From Platanthera guangdongensis (Eukaryota; Streptophyta; Magnoliopsida; Asparagales; Orchidaceae): 64,000 nucleotides of DNA. This document shows, piece after piece, positions 55,701-64,000 of this stretch (the stretch's first letter is position 1; each line of letters opens with the position of its first letter). The stretch lies in assembly GCA_039583875.1 (NCBI GenBank), contig CM077159.1, positions 108,525,295 to 108,589,294 of the forward strand, read 5' to 3'. A program made the position numbers and the translations under genes. The notes under the pieces were generated by a model. It had not been told where the DNA came from. It searched no databases and saw only the letters and a list, made by a program, of their open reading frames with translations.

Positions 55701-57815
55701 TGTCAGCGGTGAGCATCAGTAGCAGCAGCAGCTGAAGAGGAAAGTGCAAGAGATGATGGTGTAGTATCCAGGTAGTACAGACCGCCACGATTCCTACCAC
55801 TGTCAAGTACCCTCTTCGTACCCAGTTCCTGAAAAATACAAGAATCAGGTAAAAAGGTTACAGAGCAGTTAAGGAATTTAGCAAGGTTGCTAATAGAGAG
55901 TAAACTACGGGGAAATGAAGGAACATGCAATACGGAAGAGAGCAAGAGAAGGGGAACATGAAAAAAGACCCTTGCCAACAATAGGAGACAAGGTACCATT
56001 GGCAGAGACAACCTTGTCCTTACCAGACAAGGGAGTGTAGGAGGAAAAACATGTAGAGGACCCGGTCATGTGGTCAGTGGCTCCAGAATCGATGATCCAC
56101 TCAGATGGAGGAGACACAGCAGCATGGGCACTGGGCATCGCAGCAGTAGCAAACAAAGAGGAAGTACCACTCGGAGTAGGAGCAGACTGAGATTGAAGCA
56201 GACGTCGCAGAGCATCCAATTCTGATGTGGTGAAGTGATCCGGGAGCTGACCATGATGGCTCTCCTGCATCTCTGTGGAATAAGCAGCGTCATGAGAACG
56301 GGTACCAGTCTGGCGGGATCCACCACGTCCAGGGTCACGACCACGTCCACGGCCACGGACATATCCAGTGGAGAAAGGTGTGGATGAAGCTTGAAGCACA
56401 CTTCGCGAGAATGGCCCCGACAACCACAATGAGCGCGCGTGGGAATCGTGCTGGTATGACTGGAGCCACCACGTCCAGTACTCGTAAAGGCGGAGCGGTC
56501 AGGAAGAGGAACCGCCGTGCTGAGAGAACGTCGACGATCTTCATCGGCAAGAACCATACTGAAGGCCTCCCGGAGAGATGGGAGAGGAGACCGATGAAGA
56601 ATATTGGTGCGAACCATATCCAGCTCCATCCCTAGACCCATCAAGAACACATGTAGGCGGAACCGTTCGTCCCGCTTCTGCAACAGGACTGCATTGACAG
56701 TGCAGGCAGGTGTAAACTGGTCGAAGTAGTCCAACTCCTGAGATATGCGCTCGAACTCGGAGTAGTAGGTGGAAACTGTCATAGATCACTACCGTAGCTC
56801 CAACATACGGCGGGTGAGCTCATAAACCTGAGTGGAGTTCCCAATCTGAGAATAAGTCTCCTGGGCTCGAGTCCAGATCTCGTAGGCTGAGTCCATCAAC
56901 ATATAACTGCGGTATATCTTGGGGGACATAGAATGGAAAAGCCAGGATACCACCAGCGAATTTTCAGAATCCCACCGCGGCCATGAAGAATCGGCCTTAG
57001 ATGGAGCCACCTTAGTTCCATCAATGTATCCAAACAACTGATGACTACGGATAACATGTTGGGTTGCACGAGACCATTCGAGGTAGTTCGTTCCATCCAG
57101 AGGAACAGTGGTAATTTTCAAGGAGCCAGCATGGCCAGAGGACCGCTGAGGTTCACCAATCGGGGAATTCATGACCACCGGGGATGTAGAATCAAACGCA
57201 ATTGAGGAATCATCCATGACGAAGAGCTGTAGGAACGATCAGAAAGCTGACAGCAACAATGGATCGAGATCTAGAGCATCAGCGAGGGCGCGGCGTCGGT
57301 AGCGGGACTGCATCGGTAGAGGAGCAAGCAGATAGCGGCAGCAGAGAGGGATCGGGATCAGGCAGCAGGGCGCAATCGGGGCTTCAGCGGCGGATGCGGG
57401 CGATATCAGGGCTTCAGCGAGCGGCAGATGCGTGCGGCAGCAGCGAGCGGCGGAGCTACGGCAACGGGTTCGGCGATGCTTCATGAGGAGACGGCCGGCT
57501 CCTTCAGCATGCCTCGCTGCCATCAAGAGAGTCGTCGGGCTCCATGCGTGACGGAGGCGATCAAAATCGCGGAATAGGGGCAGCCGAAAGAAGAGATCGA
57601 GAGAGGAGATCGAGGGAGCGACGGCGGGAGAAATTAGGGTTCGGGTTTTTTCCCTCTGCTCTGATACCAAGTTGAGAGGGGAAAAATAACTCTTATTAAA
57701 ACATAAAAGGAGACTCCCCGTACATATATATGTAGGGGAGAAAGGTACAAAGACAATAATACTCTTATGGGTAAAATACAATAGAAATGAAGTAAAAAAC
57801 GATTTGATTTCAACT
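52751..57815 (-). mobile_element. nearly complete Ty1/copia element, minus strand, 5065 bp, AG...CT LTR ends
   Basis: LTRs 52751-52896 and 57670-57815 are both 146 bp and both run AGTTGAGAGG to TTTCAACT on the plus strand. The PBS on the minus strand is TGGTATCAGAGC (57658-57669), and a purine tract GAGGGGGAG abuts the 3' LTR. Flanks AACAA (52746-52750) and AAAAA (57816-57820) are a TSD with one mismatch. It interrupts the integrase of the old copia. Confidence 0.9.
52904..57217 (-). pseudogene. copia Gag-Pol of the 52751 element
   Basis: ATG at 57217 opens gag (LDGTNYLEWSRATQHVIRSH, SAYEIWTRAQETYSQ). Stops near 56789 are followed by more gag in frame (YYSEFERISQELDYFD), then a degenerate zinc finger (CGCRGHSREVCFKLHPH). 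A frameshift region (56430-55950) carries protease (EWIIDSGATDHMTGS). Integrase follows (HSDVWGP near 55600, RSDNGGGEYD, QNGVAERKNMHLLDVARC), then RT (WVFSVKKNSDGKVERYKSRL, LIVYVDDIVITGND near 53870), RNase H (VYTDADWARC, YCDNKAVINIAHNPVQHDRT) to 52904. Other stops are near 55700, 54030 and 53162. Confidence 0.88.
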
Positions 57816-57820
57816 AAAAA

Positions 57821-58390
57821 TAGTAATCTCCTTAATGTTTCTCGCACTTTATTGTGTCCAATGAATGTTCTCAGATCCTACTAGGAGCATGATGTTCTTA
57901 TCTCTTGTTTTTTGATAATTTGCATTTCTTCTTCTCTTCTATATTATATTCTCTATCATCACTCATCATTTTCCTACAACTCCTCGAGTTTTTGGATGTG
58001 TTGTTTTTTTCATGTCCCTTCTTAAGGGAGTGACAAACACTTTGCTCGTGCAATGAAGTGTGTCATGCTAGGATATTCTCCTGCTCAAAAGGATATATCA
58101 TTACATTGATCCACTAACTAAACAACAATATGTATATTGATGTCACTTTCTTCTTCGAATCCACACCATACTTCTCTGAAAAAGGTAAATTTCTAGTCCA
58201 TGATATTCCCTATTACACACCATATGTTCATGTTCCTTGTAACAGAATTGCTATTATTCACTCTCCTCCACCAAATCCAATACCTCCACTGCCACCTCCT
58301 ACTATCTTGCATGCCTACATAAGCTGAGATTGCATTCCATTTCACATTATCCTTCATCTGTTATTGTCCCTCACCCATCTCTCATCGTGC
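57821..58390 (+). pseudogene. old copia integrase C-terminal part
   Basis: Reads NLLNVSRTLL, VFGCVVFF-like sequence, ARAMKCVMLGYSPAQK and YIDVTFFESTPYFSE, the post-integrase part of copia pol, with many frame breaks. It joins the 52550-52750 fragment across the inserted element. RT is missing after this point. Confidence 0.75.
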
Positions 58391-58399
58391 TCATGGCTA

Positions 58400-58740
58400 A
58401 CTAAAATATGTGGAGGCGGACGGTTATACCAATAGGCCCTCAATGCCACCTCTAATCAGATATCTAACATGCATCGATGTTCATAACTGTGCAAACGACA
58501 GGTAAGACTTATGCCGAAGTATAAGATGCGGGAGCAGATGATTATACCAATAGACCCTCAATGCCACTTTACACACCACGGTGTCCTGGAATATATAGAA
58601 ACGGATGATTATACCAATAGACCCTCAATCGTTCTGTACTCAAAGTACGGGGAGGCGGTCAGTCATACCAATAGGCTCACACTCCATCATGGCCATGGCA
58701 TACAATTTCGTACTTGTCGATCTCCCTCCGTAAGGTGACA
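58400..58740 (+). repeat. four diverged copies of a TTATACCAATAGACCCTCAAT motif
   Basis: Copies near 58424, 58537, 58609 and 58665 share GGCGGAYGGTTATACCAATAG-like cores with about 55-110 bp spacing. Non-coding. Origin unknown; possibly the edge of the LTR that follows. Confidence 0.55.
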
Positions 58741-60681
58741 TAATCGCTAACAAAAACATTTCATGATAAAGGGTATTTACACGCAAAGCTCATCGGAACC
58801 CTACAAAATTTCAAGGGTAATCATTCCAAAGTCTATTCTACTTATTTACATGATCTAACCATCATTCTGGCAGCACTATGACCACGTCAATGCACCTAAG
58901 TCTCAAAAATCTTGATGACTGTCAAAATAACATCATCGTTCCGGTCTTGCAACTAACTCAACTTCATAGTGAATGCCAAAGTTTGAAATTGTTCATCAAG
59001 CATATGGATTTATATCATGACGAGGATGCAATTTTTCACCTCGTTAGTTCTTCACGAACCGAAAACTCATAGCCCATTAATTAGTGAGAGAACAGTCTTC
59101 AATGCACTGCAATAATAAGTAAATATAAGTGAAATCCTAATGCGGGGAGAAGATATGTCGTTAGCATGTTTGATTTTTTCCCGACCATGAAAGCCTCAAG
59201 AAAACTACGGGAGACGAGCGTGAAAGGATTCAATGCACTTTAGCAGCGAGAGATCATCGATCAAAGTTCCCTAGCTTCGACAACAGCAGACTCTTTCTCC
59301 AAGCCCTAGTTTCTCCCTTCTCCTCCTCCTTCTCAAAACACAAATCAAGGAGAGAAATGAGCTACCAAGCCTTTAAGTTTCGGTTTTAGGGTGTCCAGGA
59401 GGAGTCACGGCTGTTGGATCAAAAGATTCAGAGATCTACAACCTAAAAAGAAGCCCAAATGTTATTTTCCAATCAGGCGCATGGGTGTGCGCCAGAACGC
59501 ACAGGCATGTGTTCCTCAAAACATCGAAAACACAATCCCATGGAGTGTGGGACAAACGCACAGGCGTGAGTCTATGTATTATCCCCCAAATCGCACCTGG
59601 AACTTCACACATCATGCCGAAGCAAGGAATGGTTCATCAAGCACATACATTTCTATCATGACGAGGATGAAAACCACACATCGTTGGTTCTTCACAAACC
59701 GACAACTCATAGCCCACTAATTAGTGAGACTAGCACCTCCAATGCATTGCAATAAGAAGGAAATATATGTGAAATCCTAATGTCGGGAAAAGATGAGTTA
59801 TTGCCCTATTGGATTTCTTCTAGCCATGAAAGCCTCAAGAAAAACATTGGGGAGGAGTGCAGAAGGATTCTCTATGCATTCGGCGCGGCAGGTCGTCGAT
59901 TTTGAAGTTTCCTGGCTCCGGCAATGATAGATTCTTGTAGCAAGCCCTAGTTTATCTCTTTTCCTCCATAAAACACAAGTCAAGGAGATAAACAAACTGC
60001 GAAGGCTTCAATTCTTGATCTTATGGTATCAAGGATAAGTCACGAACGTTGGAACAAAAGATCAAGAGATCTAGGCCCTAAACGAAGCCCAAAATATTAA
60101 TTTTCGCATCAGGTGCAAGGGAGTGTGTCCATGTATTATCCCGCAAACTGTACTTAAAACTGCAATAAAGGGCGTGCGTCCGCCACAGACGGGCGTACAC
60201 ATGTGGGCGTGCGTCTACACGCACAGTCATCCTCTTGGTCGTGCGTTCTCCTTTCTCTCAACAAGTAAAAATGCAAACCATTTTATGGGGCGTGCGTCCA
60301 AACGCATGGTTATGCGTCCAAACGCATGGTTATGCGTCCAAACGCATGGTTATGCGTCCAAACGCATGGTTATGCGTCCAAACGCATGGTTATGCGTCCA
60401 AACGCATGGTTATGCGTCCAAACGCATGGTTATGCGTCCAAACGCATGGTTATGCGTCCAAACGCATGGTTATGCGTCCAAACGCATGGTTATGCGTCCA
60501 AACGCATGGTTATGCGTCCAAACGCATGGTTATGCGTCCAAACGCATGGTTATGCGTCCAAACGCATGGTTATGCGTCCAAACGCATGCGCCCAAACACA
60601 AGGGCGTGTGTTTGGGCGTGCATATCCCAGTAATACTCAAATCCTCCATTTCGCTCTGGTTTCCCCACAGGAAGTCCCCCA
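58741..60681 (-). repeat. old LTR (minus strand) with internal duplication; continues at 62805
   Basis: After a solo-LTR insertion is removed, this block joins 62805-62872, which ends GAGACATTACA, like the U3 start of the chromovirus LTRs. Two similar segments (about 58990-59390 and 59645-60060; both contain AACTCATAGCCCA and CATGAAAGCCTCAAGAAAA) show an internal tandem duplication. It contains CGTGCGTC/GACGCACG-like motifs and the 20-bp array. No gene is seen. Confidence 0.5.
60294..60588. repeat. tandem array of a 20-bp palindromic unit, 14 perfect copies
   Basis: The unit AACGCATGGTTATGCGTCCA repeats without error from 60301 to 60580, with partial units on both sides. Each junction forms ATGCGT-CCAA-ACGCAT, an inverted repeat with 4-nt loop. 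The repeat has no stop in any plus frame, so it creates a repetitive 187-codon ORF (60123-60686) that I regard as a by-product. Confidence 0.97.
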
Positions 60682-62804
60682 TGTAACATCTCTCTCCGTT
60701 ACATGACATATAATAGAAGGTCTGGTCGGGGTCCCACACTATATACCACAAACAGACGACGGGGTTACTGGTTAATATCAAAAACTAGTACACGCATCCT
60801 AACTCAGAGCATTCTAGCGGAAGCATTAGGGGTTAAGATTGAACTCAGCAAGCATAAATGTCCACTATATACATAAACCATCACATTTATATATCTCAAA
60901 AGAATGACTACAAATACACAAAATGTTTGGCCTTAAGGCCTTACAGGTTTTCTTCACAAGTGTGGATTACATACATCGGCACGCAGCCCGGCCACACATG
61001 AAAATAGCAAAATATTTCTTTAATTGGCCTTCGAGGGCCATCATAGCAGCAGCAGCAGCAAGCGCTTCAGCTCACTATTTTTCGCTCGGCTCTTCAGCAC
61101 TTGCATGTGGACAATCCACCGCAACGGTGGCAAACAAACCAACGGTCAGCATTCAGCTGACCAATTTATAACGGCTCTACCCCTTTTCCGAGGCAGCGGT
61201 ATTCTTTCCCTGCAGGCATAGCATTTCACAAGCAGATATATCACAAGATGTGCACTCACGCACCATCAATATATCACAAACGTCGCTCACACGGCCCGAC
61301 GCTCCGTGCACTCATGGCATATTATCGGTGTACCGGAAAACCAGAGTCCCGCCACCGTTCTCAGGTCTTAAACCCAACGGTAAAACTTGAGCATTCATGC
61401 TCCACGGCCCACGGCCGGAGACTTTAGTCTTGATGGCGAACAGTCCAAGACTCATGATGTGATCCTAACGAAGTCGTTCACTTAGGACTCAAGTTATACA
61501 ACCATCACGCGGATACAGTTCAGCCTTTGCCCGTTGCTCAAATCGCCAATTCAATGTCTAGACTGACGCGGGTCGGCATCCCCTTGTCCGTTCGGTTCAC
61601 TGGCCTTTAAGAGCGCATAGCTCACAATAGCCACAACGTCCCCGAAGTACTGGCTTCACAATCACAGGTTAGATAGGAGCTATCGTCAGCAACAACCACT
61701 ATCGCCCAACATTCGTGACAGAACTCTCTTTCTGTACCCAGCCCAAACCATATCTGCACCAACTATCCAGAAAACCCTGCAGCCACCTGCAGTGCCAGAA
61801 ACACTGGACTTTCATAACATACAACACATGCACTTCGAGGGTATTTTCCTGAAATTCCACTCCAGTACTTCCTACTACTCCACTTCACAGGCACAACCCA
61901 CCGACTCCACAAAATACTCGTTTATACACGGAGTCTTCTCCGGTGCGCAAAATAAAACATCACCAATCCAGACCAACCTGTCCAGATGTCTATTTTGTAC
62001 TACACATTTTTGGATCTATATGCAAGACTTCTTGAGGATTTCAAGAATCAACCCAACGGAAATCCCTCAACGTTCCACCTTTTGGTGGGGGAAATCCATG
62101 CATATGCCAAAATAAGGACTTCACATGTCCAAGGAGGAAGATCGTTACACTTGGAGTTTTCTTCGGAGCCATGACAAAGCTTTACTACGCGGATGGAAAT
62201 GATCATCTCACTTTGCTCTTCGCGATCCTAGCTTCGGCTCTTGATTCCAGCCCCAAGATCTCCTCCAGCAACTCAACAAGTCCACTCAAACCCTAGTACC
62301 AGCCGAAAGTTCTCTGTTCCAGAACTCGGGAAGTAAGGAAGAGAGAGAAAAAGGAAAAAATGATTTCCTGAATCTCATTCCTCTACTGATAAAGCCTCGG
62401 GTTTTACCCCAGCCATGCGATCTCTTCTCATCAAAACACAGCAATGGCTCGGGTTTAAACTGAAAAGTCAATCACCGCTCAGTGGACGCACACCAACCAC
62501 CTGACACGAGTCGCCACTTCGGCGACATCTGATTTCGACATTTCGTCGAACGGGACCACATTCGTCCAACGCAAATCGTCGAACATGAGAGAATTCGTCG
62601 AACGGAGTCTGAGTTCATCGAGTTGGCCATAACACCAGACAGCACTCTTTTTGTCGAGCTCTGCTCGACGTTTCGTCGAGCTCAGCTCGACGCTTTCCGC
62701 CGAGCTCTGCTCGACGCTTTCCGCCGAGCTCTGCTCGACGATTTCCGTCGAGCTCTGCTCGACTGTTTAGCTTGGTACCCCTTATTCCTTTTGGGGGTGT
62801 TACA
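60682..62804 (-). repeat. solo LTR of a chromovirus, 2123 bp
   Basis: Plus-strand ends TGTAACATC and GGTGTTACA. TSD CCCCA is perfect (60677-60681 and 62805-62809). The left 400 bp parallels the array LTRs (for example CATTCTAGCGGAAGCA, CGGCACGCAGCCCGGCCACACATG in part, GGCCTTCGAGGGCC). It has its own palindromic array, CGTCGAGCTCTGCTCGACG-type units, at about 62650-62765. No internal region is attached on either side. Confidence 0.9.
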
Positions 62805-62809
62805 CCCCA

Positions 62810-63440
62810 TACCCTCAAGGGTGGGTTTTAAATACGCAAATGGATGATCTACGGGTATTTTGAGACATTACAACAGGGCGAACCCTTCTTTCGTCAACAT
62901 CGATTGTCCTCGCGATAAGTCCCTTCCAGCAATCCGACAATGACTAGGCAATGATTGAGCCTATTCGGTAATCCATGTTACCCACAAGGCAGAGCCCACT
63001 ATCAAACATTCTAAAATATTAGTTGCGTCCGGAGTCTGGGTAGTCATTGTTTCACCGTGCAGAGCAGCCTTGAGCGGCCTTACAACTGCCTCCCTTACCT
63101 AACAACCAACTATATGCCAGTACAATTGATCTTTATGTCATCTTTCCTTTATAAAATGACTGTTTTTCCTCCAACCAATCATTTATTTGCCGTCAAGCTC
63201 ACGAGCTTCTTTTTCTTCGTGGCTACAGTCCTTAGGTTAATGCTCGTTAAATGTTACATGGTGCAAGCAAAGATGATGTTTGTCTTGCAATTTCCACCCT
63301 ATCAGGCTGCATGGACCGATTCAAAATGCTCTTGATGGACAACAAAATGTCGCGCAGGAGATCCACACGCTCCTCGTAATTTGCCACCTCAGATCCCCTC
63401 ATGGCCAAAATCTCGCACTCTAGTGCCACTTCTGTGATGA
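62810..63440. other. end of the old LTR, then no gene seen
   Basis: 62810-62872 completes the LTR. 62873-63440 has no domain I recognise; a minus-strand 60-residue frame (63247-63429) looks coiled-coil-like but its sequence matches nothing I know. Confidence 0.4.
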
Positions 63441-63477
63441 CCTCCTTCTAGCCCCCCCCCCCCCCCTCCCCCGTCGG

Positions 63478-64000
63478 TGCTCATCCCTTGCAAAAATGGT
63501 GCCTCAATATTCCAAAGTTTGACAGGATTGACCCCCCCCCCCCAAGGTGGATTGCTTATGTTGAGCAATTATTCGAGCTCCAGGGCACCCAAGATATTTA
63601 GGTCCCTCTTTCCACCATATACATGGAGGACTACGCTCTCCACTAGCTTTGTTGGACACACCAAACCAACTCAACCAAAATGTAAGTGTTGCTAAAGGAA
63701 AAGCTTAATTGTCGCAACGATAGAAACCAAACTAGCAATGTTTATGAATGACTTGGAACAATTCGTCAAGAAAAACTCACCACCACCTACATCGACAACT
63801 TCATCAAGGTCGTCACACACGTACAGGATCTCTCAACAAACGACTACTTAAAGTTGCTTCATCACTAGGCTTCAACCCCATATTAGGGCACTTATTTGCA
63901 TCTTCAACCTAGAAACCCTTTCTTGCATCATAGAGAAAGTCAAATTTGTTGAAGAAGAGTTTTATGCCCACACGGCACTACCCCGCACCATTTACCAACT
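63478..64000 (+). pseudogene. Ty3/gypsy gag remnant, cut by the window end
   Basis: Reads IPKFDRIDPPPPRWIAYVEQ, LFELQGTQDI and STIYMEDYALH.LCW, the gag pattern PKF.G.DP..W...AE.FF...G......A...M.G.A..W..W. Later YIDNFIKVV and LSTNDYL fit the following gag helices. Several stops, and C runs at 63452-63466 and 63532-63543. Confidence 0.65.

Noticed and set aside
60294..60588. CRISPR array
   Set aside because: The units are contiguous with no unique spacers, and the context is plant retrotransposon sequence.
60123..60686. 187-codon ORF with a repeating 20-residue peptide
   Set aside because: It is created by the 20-bp array, which has no stop in any plus frame; the three frames give the same peptide out of register. 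No start context, domain or flanking coding signal.

Overview
This is a repeat-dense block of a plant nuclear genome, almost certainly from a flowering plant. Nearly all of it is LTR retrotransposons nested inside one another. The evidence is: Ty1/copia and Ty3/gypsy gag-pol remnants on both strands; primer-binding sites of the TGGTATCAGAGC type (initiator tRNA-Met) next to LTRs; a plant-type RTE LINE tail; two MITE-like elements; and one exon of a plant amino-acid transporter. I see no rRNA, tRNA, CRISPR array, bacterial operon or intact cellular gene. Many coding lesions are TGG to TGA or CAG to TAG changes, as expected from decay of methylated DNA.

Nest 1 (1-20056). A truncated copia (1-2599) is followed by a decayed Ty3/gypsy chimera. 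The chimera has an LTR-like leader (2600-4239), gag, protease, RT, RNase H and integrase (4240-12340), then part of a second, related gypsy element (13147-13659, 18496-20056). Three insertions interrupt it. The first is a 4.57-kb gag-only element with 1.9-kb LTRs (5102-9673, TSD GTATC). The second is an RTE LINE tail (about 12523-13138, minus strand). The third is a 4.84-kb non-autonomous gypsy element with unusual ORFs (13660-18495, TSD GGGTT).

Middle (20057-30355). This holds LTR-like remnants, an isolated minus-strand exon resembling lysine/histidine transporter-like AATL1/LHT8 (22156-22289), and a nearly complete copia with matching LTRs (24997-30355, TSD GGTGG).

Nest 2 (about 30900-58390). 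An old plus-strand copia is split by several insertions: a hAT-like MITE (31680-32326), a minus-strand gag-only gypsy element (32533-51407, TSD ATTTC), a short copia LTR fragment (51838-about 52540), and a 5.07-kb minus-strand copia with AG...CT LTR ends (52751-57815). The gag-only gypsy element itself carries a MULE-like MITE (34047-34702). One of its LTRs is split by a 15.9-kb array with the order LTR-internal-LTR-internal-LTR (35186-51106, TSD GGCGG), made from a Tekay/Del-like chromovirus.

Nest 3 (about 58400-64000). A solo LTR (60682-62804, TSD CCCCA) sits inside an older LTR that carries a 20-bp palindromic array. A gypsy gag remnant runs off the right edge.

The most interesting signals are: a GT-AG intron candidate between gag and pol of the chromovirus (40684-40761); the single-TSD three-LTR array whose middle LTR looks like a mosaic of the outer two; two independent gag-only elements; an element whose pol is replaced by proline-motif ORFs; and family-specific short palindromes repeated in the LTRs of about seven unrelated families. 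All element boundaries given with a TSD were read directly from the sequence. Family names, introns and recombination histories are inferences from motifs read by eye.
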